From assembly GCA_023101725.1 (NCBI GenBank), contig JALJCO010001224.1:248001-312000 (forward strand): 64,000 nucleotides of DNA. Reading direction: 5' to 3'. The DNA comes from Atherinomorus stipes (taxonomy: Eukaryota > Chordata > Actinopteri > Atheriniformes > Atherinidae). The translations under genes and the position numbers were made by a program. The notes below the pieces were generated by a model, which saw nothing but the letters and a program-made list of their open reading frames with translations, was not told the DNA's origin and made no database searches. Each line of letters begins with the position of its first letter. The stretch's first letter is position 1. Below, piece after piece: positions 1 through 12,210 of this stretch.

Positions 1-283
1 ATGGACAAAAGTACCTGTCAACAGGTGCAGAAGTCTTATTGGATGTTACAGAAAACACCTTATTGCAGTGATTGCCTCAAAGGTTTGCTCAATAAAATTT
101 TAGCTCAGCAACCCCATCATGCTTGTTTTATTTTTTGTTCATTTGTTATTAATATTTCTGTTGAGCCCCAATACAAAATTATTGTCAAGATGTTCATGAA
201 ATTTTTATTTATTCCTTTTGTCAATTTCAACATTTTTTCTGGCTTAATGGAAGGTTATGTAAACTTTCAAGCACAACTGTAAG
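1..283 (+). mobile_element. Tc1-like transposon remnant, right end
   Basis: Bases 244-283 end in a typical Tc1-like terminal sequence (TATGTAAACTTTCAAGCAC followed by AACTGTA). The same end occurs at 9710-9748. Bases 13-40 (CTGTCAACAGGTGCAGAAGT) match, in inverse orientation, bases near 14208-14238 inside another Tc1-like element, so the two are related. The short open frame over this stretch would be the degenerate C-terminal end of a transposase (residues like VQKSY and CLKG) and is not a host gene. The left end lies outside the window. Confidence 0.6.
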
Positions 284-988
284 CAAAGGAAATGCCGTAA
301 ATAAGATGTCACTTGGTAAGTGCTGTTTTGGTTTGACCACAGTGCTATGTGAGGAGAGTAAATTTTTGTCAGCAGTAGAGTTTATAATATTCATAACTGT
401 CCATGTGCTTCTGATATTTCTATCATGAGATAACATATCAGAAGCAACTTTTAAATAGCTTTGGTTTGAAATTGAATTAATATTTAGCCTTATTTCAGCG
501 TTACCAGATGACATTTCTAAATTGAGTTATAAATGTTAGCATCACCAGCATTGTTGTTTCTTGACAGTACAATGACATAATTTAGTGAACAACAATTATA
601 GTGCATTTAACTATTAGTTTTCTCATCAGACTGTTTAAACATCTACCCTCTCATTTTGAATGGGAAGTTGTGTGCAAACTCCTAACTGGTACTGTTCATA
701 CTTTCCTTATTATTCTATACCACATCTGCTCATACTCAGAACATTGCTTGAAGGGGTGGGTAGTTGTATAATTCTGTTCAAGTTAACATATTGTTTCTTA
801 GCTTCCATATTTTTACAAGACCTGAGGTCATACTTGTTCTTTCAGGTATTTGGATACTTCTAACCTTTTTTTTTAATTAATCAGTCTTATTTATATTATG
901 TGGGAGCATTGAATATGTTGAGATACTGTTGTGCAACTGAAATAACAAAATATCAGATATCTTATAGGTTCCTTCTCTGTTTTCTCAG
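284..988. other. Intron sequence, upstream of first visible VPS13B exon
   Basis: AT-rich unique-looking sequence between the Tc1 remnant and the splice acceptor TTTTCTCAG ending at 988. The short open frames here show no recognisable family and no codon bias. I see no regulatory site that I can support. Confidence 0.6.
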
Positions 989-1157
989 ATCCACACCATG
1001 GTGGAGAGCCTGAAGTTGTCCATAACTGATCAGCAGTTGCCCATGTTCATCCGGATCTTAGAGCTAATTATTGCCCTCTACTATGGGGAAATAGGAGGAC
1101 ACAAAGAAGGGGAGGGTGAAGAGGGCATTATCAAAGAGGGAGGAGCAAGTTCACCTG
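989..1157 (+). CDS. vps13b: VPS13B exon A (internal exon)
   Basis: An internal coding exon of 169 bases starting in phase 0 (IHTMVESLKLS...) and ending in phase 1. The acceptor is TTTTCTCAG|ATC and the donor CCTG|GTGAGT. The peptide MVESLKLSITDQQLPMF followed by IRILELIIALYYGEI is the conserved VPS13B segment just after the N-terminal chorein region. The acidic, glycine-rich tail (KEGEGEEGIIKEGG) is a variable linker. In the family, this part forms the hydrophobic groove of a rod-like bridge that moves lipids between membranes, with VPS13B acting at the Golgi. An apparent start at 998 is only an internal Met, because the frame continues upstream to the splice site. Exon numbering in the full gene cannot be set from this window. 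Confidence 0.9.
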
Positions 1158-3243
1158 GTGAGTATTGTTTTATATTACATGGCTCATCTCATGACTTAAC
1201 ATGTTGCCTTGTCTGTCCATGTTCTGTTCTTCCTAAACAAGGCAGCAGCCATTGCTCTGGCATCTCTGATCTTAACAATGTTGTGCAAATGTCAAAGCAA
1301 TCCCAGTCAAACTTTGTCTCTGTGAAATAAAGTAAAAGTTTGACTAATATCCAAAAGATGTAAAGGTAAATTCTTTTTAAGCATGGCAAGCAAGTGTGAT
1401 ATAGAAAGGTAATGTTATCAACAACAATAAGGGGTATAATATACATTACAAACATGGTCAGTTAGGAAAGCAGGGTGAGAAGCACTCATTGTATCATGGG
1501 GGGTCGCCCGCCCCCCACCAGCTTAACCCAATAGCAGCATAACTAAAGGGATGGCTCAAATAACCTTGTTAAAGTTTATGAGTAAATATATCTGTACAGA
1601 AATCTTTTAAAGTGATACTCTGGGTTTTTTTTTTTTCTTAAAGGGGGATTGACAATGGTTAAAGCTCTCTGTTTGGAGAAGCAGGACTATCGTTTCTGCA
1701 CAGGAGAAATCTTTCCCATTTAAAGCAACTTAAACCTCATAAATATTTAGTGGTCAGGGCGACCACTGACTTGTCGGACTTTTACAATGCTTCATTTTGA
1801 CCTTGTCAGTTTTTACATTGGCAATTTTTTGTTTTATTTTTCAACCAAAGAATGGGAATAAGCGTCTGAGATTTGACTTGTTTGTCATCCATCTTGAGCA
1901 GCTGTGCATCAGTTCCTCTTCATTGCTGCACTTTTTCTCCTGTCTGCTGCAGGTGAGACACTGACTGCTCATAAGTACTTCACATTGGTTGTGGGACTGT
2001 TTTGTCTTCAACTTTCCACCTTTCAGGCATGTTGAGAAGCTCCTGCCACAACTGGACTATCTGATGCAAATATACTGTACACTCGCAGCCGTTGCAGTAT
2101 TTGAAATATAAAGCAGACATTCCTATATTAACCCTGAAGTACTCATTAAATTTCACAGAACATACTTGTCTTTCAATAACTGCATTTACCCCTTATAAAT
2201 CCCACCCCATTACCCAATATTGTCCATTGTGTTTCTTCCTCAAGTGCCCATCCTCGTCCTTGCCAAACACAACAAGATCAAGCCACTGGTCCCGCTGTGC
2301 TGAATAAGCCTCTGTAGCACAAGGAGCAAATTATGGAGGACAGAAGTAGCGGGCAGAGAGGCAAGCAAGCAGCTCTCTCTAACTTGCTCCCTGCCTCTTG
2401 GCTTGAAACTTTCACTGCAAGTTGGCGCAGTTTCCAGTTCGGTGTCCAATGCCAGATGTAAGAGTCTGTGTCATGCTAGTGCTATGCAGAACCTCTGAGA
2501 ATGAATTAGTATCCCATCACAAAAATATACAAGAGAGGACCAGCTCTTGGAACCTGAGCGCCCCCAGACCTTGTTATGCTGGAAGTAATTGACAGTGAAG
2601 ACGCTGAAGGGGGGGCTGGGTGCAGTTGTGTGTATATGCATCGTAGGCAGTAGGGTGTGTGTATATTGGAGGGGTTTGAGCTTGTTCGAGAATTGTTTGT
2701 GGGTTTCGGTCATTGTGTTTTAAAGAATAAAGCTGAACTCTTCTGGGAAAAAAGCAAAGCAAAACTTGAATTATGGCTCAAATAACTAATTTATAACGAG
2801 AAAAAAATTCCTAGCAAGGTCAGGCAACCTTTATCATTAATAGTTCCTGAACATTACATTTGTATAATCTGTACTGTATAGTGACTTGGCTAACATGCAT
2901 AGTAATGTTAGTGGGCTGTAGTTATTAGGAAAGGATCTTTGTGGGATATCTGATCAAACATGATATCTGTATTACATGTTGCACTTCATTATATTCATTT
3001 GATTTCCCACTGCCTGTTTGGTAAATCTTTTCTGGGTACTCTGGCTCCCGTTCCTCGTCTCTGTTTCTTATACTTCTTCCAGTATGTTGGTTTATCGGAC
3101 TGATCAAATACTCAGTTGCAGTTCTGTATTTATGAAATTAGTTTGTCTTATATGTTTTACGTGCACCACAATTTCTGAGCAATGCAGTTTTGAAAGTAAA
3201 CCGTTATACTTTTTCATTAAACATGTTAGTTTAGAAGTTTAGA
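1158..3243. other. Intron 1, first part: no recognisable feature
   Basis: Start of a 12-kb intron (1158-13241). It is mostly AT-rich unique sequence with a T-run at 1625-1637 and a GC-richer patch at 1500-1516. Short open frames on both strands carry no domain. Nothing here could be assigned to a gene or a repeat family by eye. Confidence 0.5.
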
Positions 3244-3990
3244 CCCAACATTTGGGAGGGTCATTTCTACCACGGTAGTATCCCCTCTTCATCTAACAGC
3301 AGTTCATAAACATCCAGCAACCAAGGAGAAGAGGAGGAATGTTGCCTCATTATTTTTTGATATAAGATTCTAGATGCTCAACAGTCCTGGGTTTTTTGTT
3401 GTATGTATGATTTGCCAAATGCTTTCAGTCAGTGAAAGGTCCAGACTGCAGGCAGGCCAGTGCAACACTAGGACTCCTCATGTTTTAGTAATAGATCCTG
3501 TATGTGGTTTAGCATTGTCTTGCTAAAATATCCAAAGCTTTCTCGGAGAGAGTTTCTGGATGGGGCTATGTCACTCTAAAACCTGTATACTTTTCAGCAT
3601 CAGTTGTGCTTCTTTAAATGCCCAAGCTGCCAGTTTCATGGACACTAAAGCACCCCGATACTGTTAGGGATGCAGGCTTTTCAAACGGAATACTGATAAT
3701 GGTTACACTGCTCCCCTCCTTTGTACCTTGGAAGATGCAATGTCCGTGATTTCCAAAACAAAATCCAAATTTTGATTCATCTGACCACAGAACAGTTTTC
3801 CACCTCGTCTCAGTTCATTTTAAATCGGCTTTGGCCCAGAGAAGATGGGAGAGTTTCTGGATCTTGGCATAACAAATGGCCTCCTCTCTACTTTGACCTG
3901 CATTAGTGGATGGCAGGGTGAACTGTGTTCACAGACTAGGATTTCTGGGAGTTTTCTTGAGCCCATGCAGTGAATTTGATGACATAATCA
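3244..3990 (-). mobile_element. Tc1/IS630-like transposase remnant
   Basis: Read on the minus strand, 3790-3840 gives the fragment ETRWKTVLWSDES, which holds the first catalytic aspartate of Tc1-type DDE transposases (motif WSDES). Downstream pieces such as EKPAS and VEHLESYIKK are also typical of this group. Upstream on the minus strand, NTVH and IH fragments of the N-terminal half are visible at about 3900-3950. Many stops and frame changes make this an old, inactive copy. I could not find clean terminal inverted repeats, so the outer borders are approximate. Confidence 0.65.
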
Positions 3991-4406
3991 GGTATCGTTT
4001 GTTTTGACTGTTTCTTTAGCACAAAAATGTCTATTGATAATTAAGGCTCATTAAAAGTCTTTGCAGTTTTATGACCAAGGTTTTAGTGAAATTTCTCCAC
4101 AATTTGTTGATTAAAATTTTCCGGATTCCTGAACTCTGACCAGCTGTACTTCTGAGAGCCTTTGGGGGCATTCACTCCAGGATAGTCCACGGGACTCTGT
4201 TCCATTAGGCAGTGATTTCTGAAAAATTTCACACCTTCCTTTGATTTGGTTTGCATTTTTAGGTCAGGTTCATTCACACAAACCCAGAAAAAAATACATC
4301 ACTTAAACATTAATTGGGAAAACAATTTGAAGGCTGAGTCGTTACTGTTCATCTGTAAAACTGGAAAAGGAACTTAAAAACTGCTATGAAGCCACTGACT
4401 TCAATT
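3991..4406. other. Intron 1, unassigned
   Basis: AT-rich sequence between the Tc1-like remnant and the TTAA MITE. A minus-strand open frame at 4083-4277 has no recognisable family. This may be an extension of the transposon to its left, but I see no motif that shows it. Confidence 0.4.
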
Positions 4407-4904
4407 TTAAAGGTAGAGTCCGGAGTTTCCCCCTGAAAATAATCGCTAGACTTGTGCAAGTGGAATCCATCTCAGTCCGCGCCTCTCCTCCTGTCTGTAA
4501 TTTGCTTTTTCGCTTTGTTTTGGTGTATTCGGGATGTTTCTGGGTCGAGATTTTTTGAATATATCGCCAGCCAATGACAGAACTAAGAGCATGATGCTCT
4601 GTGGAGATAAGCGCATGATTGGAGCGGACACCAGTCACTGAAACTCTCAGGAAAAAAGAAAAAGGGTGGACGCAGAGAGGAAAAGGAAGTACTCTGCGGT
4701 GAAAAGAGCTTTAGATAGTGCAACTTGGAAAACCAGTTTTAATATTGGTTTGACTTTCACCTGCTTCCGAGCTCTGAAGAGATTGAGGCTTGGGGCTGAA
4801 TAGGGTGAAAAGCGATGCAGCCAGTAGCCCAAGGGAGGGGCACTCGGTTTGAATAGTGTTGTTTACAAATAGATACTGTAAAGAACTCCGGACTCTACCT
4901 TTAA
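4407..4904. mobile_element. TTAA-flanked MITE, family I, copy 1
   Basis: A 498-bp non-coding element bounded by TTAA on both sides (4407-4410 and 4901-4904). Its terminal inverted repeats are AGGTAGAGTCCGGAGTTT at the left and its complement at the right (AACTCCGGACTCTACCT). Two more copies in the same orientation lie at 42930-43474 and 60723-61183. A TTAA target duplication is the hallmark of piggyBac-type transposition, so this is probably a non-autonomous piggyBac-like element. Internal open frames differ between copies and are not genes. Confidence 0.8.
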
Positions 4905-5047
4905 ATGAACTGCAGACCTTCTTTGATTGATGTCTCGTCCTGTTTCTGCGAACAGCGTCATAGTCTGGTCAGATGTGCTGAAATACAGTGGTGTATCCTA
5001 ACAACTGATTTATGGAGACGCGCTTGTACACAGTCACTATGCAGCAA
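4905..5047. other. Intron 1, short unassigned spacer
   Basis: Sequence between the TTAA MITE and the family L fragment. Nothing is recognisable. Confidence 0.4.
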
Positions 5048-5168
5048 GTGGTGTCCCATTCTTAGAGAAGATTACAAAGCCCTACCCCTTGTGGCTTCAA
5101 TTTGAGGGTGTAGTGGTAGTGGGTGAGGGCTGATGGTTGTAAGTGGGGGGAACATTGGGATTGGGCCT
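5048..5168. repeat. MITE family L, right-end fragment
   Basis: Matches the right part of the complete copy at 16872-17666. It shares GTGTCCCA, a pyrimidine-rich CCCTACCCCTT block, a GGGTGTAGTGG-type stretch, and the terminal GATTGGGCCT. The left half is missing. Confidence 0.6.
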
Positions 5169-7715
5169 AAAGCTTATATGGGGGGCCCAGTTTTCTGCAA
5201 AGCTAAATTTAAAATGCACTTAAGGCAAGCGAATCAAACCGCCTGAACAATGTCTCATAGTTAAAACAGCTGCTTGCATTGAGGCGATACGCCCCAAAAC
5301 AACCACTGATCAATAGTGAAAAAGCAGGAAGAAGAAGAAAATGAGGGTTCTTGATTGGCCAGGACCGAAAGTGGAAATCTTTCCACTTCCCCTTGTCACT
5401 GCATGTCTGTCCATGAGACAGTTACTGTACCAATTTTTGTCATTTTTGTTTTGACTTTGGTTTCTTTAAAGAGACACAACAGAACTTTTAGAAGTTTTCT
5501 CAGTGACACGCCCCCTATCGGCGGCTAAACAAGCATCCATCTTCATCCTACCTGTACTGTGATTCACTCCAGCCAGTAAAAGAAAGTCTTGTCTTGACTC
5601 TTGTTCTGTCGCTTCCTGTCTTTCTTTTCCTCTCTTTGTTTCCTTGCGTTTCTTTACCAAATCTGACATGATGCCTCCATGCTGTGTTCATATCTGGCTC
5701 ATATCCGTTTGCTAGTAAGTGATGTGGTGCACAACCAATAGTCGGCTGCAACATCACAGCCCCGTCCCAGATGGAAAACTTGCATACGGTTTCTGAGCCT
5801 GGGGATGTCTCTGGTCAGTGATGGCTCAAAAATGTGCATAATGAATGTTGATATGCCATCAAAATGAGTCAAACGCATAATTTTGAAGGTCCAGAAGTTA
5901 CGTTGTGTGTCTTAAAGCAAGAGGTGTTGGCTTTGTTTCCTCCTACACAAATGATACTCTACGTTACTTCCTCCTTTTTCTTGATGCTTCATTGTGTGTG
6001 GCATACGTCACTTCCATTTTGGTCCACTGAATAGTCCGTTTGCAAGTGGACCGAGACTCTGAGACCGATACTGTCAGGCAGATCAGAGTTTGCTGCTTTG
6101 GTCCACCTTACGAGGGGGTTGTTGCTCACATCTGTGGAAGTGATCCACAGTACATTTTTAAGTAGACCAGACTGCAGCAGTGTGAACGCACTTTTAGCTT
6201 CTCCAAGGTGCTCTTTTCAACATTTAAATTACTTGCAACATGCTTTTCAGTTTCTTTTTAGTACAGCTTGTCTTTCCAGCCTTTTGTTTGCTATCAGATT
6301 TTAGATGAGTTAATATTTTTCATGAAAATGTAAAATGTTTTACTTTTTTCACCTTTGATGTTTTCTCATTTCTATTGGGAATAAAATTATATGGATTAGC
6401 AAATTACTGCTTTCTGTTTTTGTTTACATTTTAAAAATCATCCATACTTTAACATTAAATGTTAAGTTCAGTTTCATTTAAAGTGATATGGTCTGTTTTA
6501 GAGATACTCTCTGACTCGTTATTGGGTGTAAAATAGTTTTTCTGTAACTTTTTCAGAAATTATATTGGGTTTTTTTTGTACAGTTTTTTCTATGAAAAGA
6601 AACCCCTGATGTGCATAGGTGGCTAAGATTTTTTTATGACGACATGTTCTTCATTTTTCTGCTTCAAGAGTCAGTGGTCCATTCATAAATAACTTCAGTA
6701 GATGAATAATGGGCTCTGTTTTTGTATAAGTTACTAAAATAACCTTGTCAGGATAATCTGACTAGTTTTCCTGCAGCTTGAAATTCAGGGGAAGTTGGTG
6801 AAACACAAAAGAATTAGGCGGTTGGAAACACTGATGACTTGCATATTTCAATAGACGAGTTGGTCACCACAGTGAAAGCTGCATGGTTTCAACAAGTATG
6901 TGAAGAATTATGAATCAGGGACTGTGGCCTGAAGTGTGGCTGTGTATGTGTGCGCGTGTGTTTTTGCTCACAAACCAGATATGTGTTTGTGTGATGTATA
7001 CATTTCAGCATCTGAGCATTTGTATGACTGGCTATATATATATATATGTATATAAAAATATATATATATATATAGATGTATGTATTTGATTTGATAGGCC
7101 ACCCAGAGGCCTATTAAATGGAGTGGACCATTACTCACAAATCAGCCAGAGGCTAAAGGCTTCCGCTGCCTTGTAAAGCTTTTGAGTCTTTTTCATCCCA
7201 TTCAGAACTGAAGCAGCATATGGATACTTTTTCCTTTTTTTTCCCCTTCTTTTATTTTACACTAGTGGTGCGCCATTTTTATGACATTAACAATACTGCA
7301 TACATCAGGACAAAGCCAGTAATTTACAATACAAGCCAAGAAATTAATCCCACTTTTTCTCCCTCTCACTCTTTCTTTCTCCCTTTTTTTTTAAAGGTTG
7401 TCATTAGCTGAGAAATGAAAGGTTTTAGAGAGGCATTACTGAACTATGGCTGATTTTCTTTGTGAGTCGGCCCCCTAACAACAGCTAGCAAAAGTCAGTC
7501 CGATGTTGACTCCTGTGTTTCCCTTTGCTCTCTGCATAAAGTGAAACGCGGCCCTGAAGAAAAATTATAAAGTGCAGTTTTGCTAGGCAATAAAGATGCC
7601 AGAAATTTATGTAATGAATTTTGTTGTGCCGTTAAAATAAGTCAGAAATGCATACATAATGCTATTTACAGTAAAGGGTTGTTAAAAAGCTAAATCAAAC
7701 AAACAAAAAAAAGTT
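5169..7715. other. Intron 1, unique-looking stretch with a TA microsatellite
   Basis: AT-rich sequence without recognised genes. A (TA)n stretch with interruptions lies at about 7033-7072, and TG-rich sequence at 6940-6965. Segments around 6000-6190 (GGTCCACT repeated in both orientations) look like an old inverted-repeat transposon but could not be delimited. Pyrimidine-rich frames around 7220-7411 are low-complexity translations, not genes. Confidence 0.45.
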
Positions 7716-9460
7716 TAATTTCAACTTAACTCAACTTTATTGTCAAATGTGCTGCATGGTAGACATACAGCACAGATGAAATTACAGTTTTCTCAAACCA
7801 TGGTGCATAGTAAAATATAATAAACTATAAGATAAAAATATAAAACATAGGAATCCGCTCGGATAACTAGATATCTAAACACAAAACTAAGTTTAAATAC
7901 TAAAGAAGATTACAAATGTACAGATGGGAAGTGTAACGGGAAAGTTTGACAATGTAACATTACTGTGGTCCTGATGGACAATAGTGCAAATAGTCAATGT
8001 AAACGTAACTGTAACAGGTACAGCAGGTTATTAGCAATGAACAGTACAGTGGCAAGTGCAAATAATGCATATGGCAGAGTAAACTGAGTAGCAGTCCTGA
8101 TGTATGCAACAGTGCAATGTGTATTAGTGACATTTGGTACAATGTTCTGGGTCCTGACGGAGGATAGGTGAGTTTGTGAGCATTTGGTACAATGTTCTGT
8201 CCTGAGGTAGGGGGGGGGGGTTGAGCGTCCTCACTGCCTGGTGGAAAAAGCTGTCTCTTAGCCTGCTGGTTCTGGCCCGAAGACTCTGCAGACCCTTCCC
8301 TGACGGCAGCAGGGTGAAGACACTGTGGGCGAGGTGGGTTGGGTCACCTGCAATTCTGGTGGCTCTGCAGGTGAGGCGGGAGTGGTAAATGTCTAATAGA
8401 GAGGGGAGGGGGACACCCCTCTCTTTTGGGGACTTTCACAGTGCGCTGCAAGGTCTTGCGGCAGGCTGCTGTGCAGGCTCCGTACCACACGATGATGCTG
8501 CTGGTCAGGATGCTCTCAGTGGTGCCCCTGTAGAATGAGTGCATGATGGGGGACGGGGCTCTTGCTCTTCTCAGTTTCCGCAGGAAGTAAAGTCGCTTTT
8601 GGGCTTTCTTGGCCAGGGATGTGGTGTTGGTGTCCCAGGACAGGTCATGGGAGATGTGGACACCCAGGAACTTGGTGCTGCTCACCCGCTCCACCTCAGC
8701 ACCGTTGATGATCAGTGGAGCATGCTGGGCAGGCTCTCTCCTGAAGTCTACCAGCATCTCCTTCGTCTTCTCCACGTTCAGATGGAGATAGTTGTCCTTG
8801 CACCACGTGACCAGGCGGCTCACCTCATTCCTGTAGTTTGTCTCATTGTTGTTGTTTATGAGACCCACCACGGTCGTGTCGTCTGCAAACTTAATGAAGA
8901 GGTTGGAGCTGAATGTTAGAGTGCAGTCGTGGGTCAGGAGAGTGAAAAGGAGGGGGCTCAGCACGCATCCTTGGGGGGGCCCCGTGTTCAGTGTGATGGT
9001 GCTGGAGGTGTTGCTGCCGACCCGAACTGGCTGTGGTCTCCCTGTCAGGAAGTCCAGCAGCCAGTTGCAGAAGGAGGTGTTGAGTCCCAGCTGGACCAGT
9101 TTGATGATGAGCTGCTGGGGGATGATGGTGTTGAATGCTGAGCTGAAGTCGATGAACAGCATTCTGACATGCGAGTCCTTGGTCTCCAGGTGGGTGAGGG
9201 CGGTGGAGATGGCATTGTCGGTCGAGCGGTTGGTCTGGTTTGCAAACTGGTACGGGTCCAGAGTGGGGGTAGGGCAGACCTGATGTGGTGCATGACTAGC
9301 CGCTCGAAGCACTTCATCATGACGGGGGTGAGTGGGATGGGGCGGTAGTTGTTGTGGCAGGTGGGGGACGACTTCTTTGGTACTGGGATGATGGTGGTGA
9401 CTTTAAGGCACATCGGGACAACAGCTTGTCTCAGCAAGATGTTAAAGATGTCTGTCAATT
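7716..9460 (-). mobile_element. 5'-truncated jockey-superfamily LINE (RT part and 3' UTR)
   Basis: A non-LTR retrotransposon inserted on the minus strand. It begins near 9460, in the middle of the reverse transcriptase, and runs to a 3' end near 7716 with an AATAAAGTTGAGTTAAGTTG-type tail (minus sense). The 3' UTR (about 7716-8343) contains a short duplicated stretch, CATTTGGTACAATGTTCTG, at 8129 and 8179, and a G-run at 8210. The missing 5' half (endonuclease) is the usual outcome of incomplete target-primed reverse transcription. It resembles the fish L2/CR1/Rex group, but I cannot fix the clade without a tree. Confidence 0.85.
8344..9458 (-). pseudogene. LINE reverse transcriptase, truncated and frameshifted
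   Basis: Two overlapping minus-strand frames carry one RT. The first (9458 down to about 9270) holds [17 protein letters not shown], the start of the fingers region. The second (9312-8344, 322 residues) holds [11 protein letters not shown] (RT motif A), [16 protein letters not shown] (motif B) and [10 protein letters not shown] with the catalytic DD (motif C). It then continues with the FLGVHIS and thumb-like region. One frameshift at about 9270-9310 separates them. The protein lacks its endonuclease and start, so it is not functional. Confidence 0.85.
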
Positions 9461-9584
9461 AATCAATTTTTAAACTAAGTCTCCCGGCCTTCATTGGGTT
9501 AATCTACCTCAGTGACTTTCCCCTTCTTCTTTATTCTCTACTCTATTGCCATGAGAATCTACATTTTCTATTCAACAGTGTGTA
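9461..9584. other. Intron 1, short spacer
   Basis: AT-rich sequence between the LINE break point and the Tc1-like end. No feature is visible. Confidence 0.4.
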
Positions 9585-9748
9585 ATGCATGATTTTAATA
9601 CAGGTGAACCAAGATTCACGATTTTTGTAAAAAAAAAAAATATATATATATATATTTTTGCCTTTGTAGATTTAAACTTATGTCACTGGCTGAAGATTTT
9701 TTTTTCTGTCTTTAATGGAAGGGTATGTAAACTTTTAAGCACAACTGT
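9585..9748 (+). repeat. Tc1-like right-end remnant
   Basis: Ends with TTTAATGGAAGGGTATGTAA and then ACTTTTAAGCACAACTGTA, nearly the same as 244-283. It contains an A-run and (AT)n block at 9630-9656. Only the terminal part of the transposon is present, and no transposase motif can be seen. Confidence 0.55.
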
Positions 9749-9996
9749 AAAGCCATTATCTAGATTTAAAAGATTGGTATATGGGCCAAAAACAAAGGAA
9801 ATAATGAACTAACACAAACTAATTACAAAAAGTTAAGGATATTTGGCTTTTTGTATGATGTCATAATGTACCTTAAATGAACTATCACCTTTACAGGTGA
9901 ACTTAGTTGAACTTTTTATTAACATGTACAAATAATGTGTAAGTAGTTGCTGCAGAATGAGGTGATTAACCACAAAGAAAAAAAAGTTCACTTTTT
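9749..9996. other. Intron 1, unassigned
   Basis: AT-rich sequence with no recognised element. Confidence 0.4.
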
Positions 9997-10047
9997 AATA
10001 TGAAAAATGAAAAAAAATACTTAATTAATCCCTGAAAGGAAATTCAG
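9997..10047 (-). repeat. LINE/SINE 3' tail fragment
   Basis: Read on the minus strand this is CTGAATTTCCTTTCAGGGAT followed by TAATTAAGTATTTTTTTTCATT. The nearly intact LINE has the same 3' end at 31240-31290. It marks a very short, dead 3' fragment of the same retrotransposon group or of a SINE using the same tail. Confidence 0.6.
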
Positions 10048-12210
10048 TTAAGACCATATATAAGACCAAGACGACACCTTGAACATGACAATTTATGAAG
10101 ACATTGATATTTTATGTGGTGGTAAACCCACCTTTGCTGTTAGTTTTTGCCTCAAATTGTTTGAGATGAAAGAATTATTATTTTTGCAAAATGATTATCC
10201 TTAAATTTGAGATTAAATTTGTAAAAATGAAAAAGATGAAGAAATGGTATTAAAATCTATTGAATGAAAATAAAATATAAAAAAGTAAAATACACAGAAA
10301 TGATACATAAAAATTCAATTGAATTGATTAAGGAAAATAAAATTCATTAGAAAAAATTAAAAAATCCTTAAATTATTGGAAACAAATTCATTTATCAAAA
10401 TTTTCCTATGGATGGAATTATTTTTCATTAAATTCTAACTAAATTTAATTTTATTTAATTTCATTCAACTTATAATATCATGAACGAGGGGTGTTTATCA
10501 ATGTAACATGGATTTTGTACATTTTATGTTGATTTTACCTGAAAGTTTAATATTTCCATAATTTGTAAGTTTTGTATTGTGCTACTGAAAGAAAAGGAAG
10601 ATGGGAGTAGGTTTTGCCCCATAGCCAGGTAAACTGCCCTCTATAAACATGCAGGGACATCTACTGGCCTGTAAGGGCAATGCCTGTCTTACCCCTCCCC
10701 ACTGTGTCACTCAGCTATTTATCCCTCATTATGTTAGACATGCCCTTTTGCTTAAAGACTTTGCTCTCAGGGACACCGAATATAACCATAGCAAATTGTA
10801 TGACATGGTGCTTTTGAGGTCTAAGATAGACCAGGACATGGACATGTGTACCATGTTTAATTTCATCAAAAAGCCAGGCAGACTTTGATTGCTTTTGTGA
10901 CAAAGTAGTGAAAATTATAGTTTTGTTTCCCACCTGTGTGGCCATGTTTCTTTACTTCATAGTAACATGGATTTGACCAGCCCCCTGTCACTCTTTTTTT
11001 TCACTCCCTTTTTTTGGGTTTAATACTTCAAAGTCTTCTTAAACCAGTCTATTTTGATCATTTAATTGGTAATTTGGGTTTTATTTTGATTACATTCTAG
11101 TTCAAACATAGAATTAATCAGGCCGTGATGTGAAGTGAAAGAGATTAACTCACTGAACTGACACCTCAAAGCGCTAATACGCTACAAACAAAAAGGAAAC
11201 AAGTAGAAATAAGAGAATTGGACAGGGGAATTAGGCTAGAAAGAGATAAAAAGCCATAACATGGGATTTCCAACTGCCAATTCCCCAAGTGAAAGATTTA
11301 ATTAAAATATGTCATAATTTTCACCGCCTTAGCCTCTGGGATTCCTAAACTATGACTTCACAGACAATATTGTTTTCTCGCAAAGGACATGAGGCAGTGA
11401 GGAATGGGATTACACATTCTTGTGTATTGACATCAGTTTCCTTTACCCCAACGTGTATGGAAACAGACATGATCAGACCAGTTCAGGGGTCAGTGTATGG
11501 ACCAGAGGGGTGCGTAGTGGTTTGGGGATCCGGTAAATTTCCTGAAGCTTTCTGAGGAAAGGGTGAGAGGACAAGTTTTGCTCATCTTTTCGAGCATACC
11601 ACACCATTCTGGTGACTTTTATCCCAATGATTATCCAAGTACTTCTCAATATGTTAGTCAGCGCTACAGTCAGTTGTGAAACTTTGATCTTTTCTAACCT
11701 TTTTTCCCAACTTTTGCCAATCTTGCTTCATGTTGGCGGCCATTGTTTTGCTTATTGCCACCATTTCTGCTTGTTTGCTTCTTGCCAAATGAGCCAGCTC
11801 TTCACTGCATGCATTTGCGGATGCAGCCTGTGCTGTCGATCCAGAGTGAACAGCCTTGGCCACTGGGCCCATTTAAGGCCCTCCTCTGTCAGGATGCTGG
11901 CTGACAGGCTCTGCTGTCTGGCATCAATTGGAATGGACTTCCCCTTCCGAGAGAGAGCTCACGCAGTAGTGGGTTCATGCAACAGACAAAGGCTTACACA
12001 CCTGCATGTTGGAGCACTGGCGGCAACTACTGTGAAAGTGCCTCAATCTGTGCTGTTTTTGTGTTTGCTTGACAGCTGAAACAACTTGCTTGCATTAAAC
12101 TGCCCTGGAGGACTGGACTAATTCTGTGTGCTGCCATGAGTAGAGACACCTTCATTATCAACAGTTGTCTCTTTGTATGACTGGATTGTTCTAAGAGCCT
12201 GCTTTTCTAG
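10048..12210. other. Intron 1, long AT-rich stretch without recognised genes
   Basis: 10200-10480 is very AT-rich, with AAATT and AAAATA repeats. The rest is unique-looking. The 155-codon frame at 11612-12079 and its antisense partner show no domain, and no splice sites link them to a protein. I see no supported feature. Confidence 0.45.

Noticed and set aside
6000..6190. Possible MITE with GGTCCACT in both orientations
   Set aside because: Could not find convincing terminal repeats or target duplication, so not called as an element.
8539..9283. Plus-strand frames of up to 145 residues
   Set aside because: Antisense shadows of the LINE reverse transcriptase.
11612..12079. 155-residue plus-strand open frame
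   Set aside because: Cysteine-rich but without a recognisable motif, and in the middle of an intron. The antisense frame is equally long, and there is no splice evidence.
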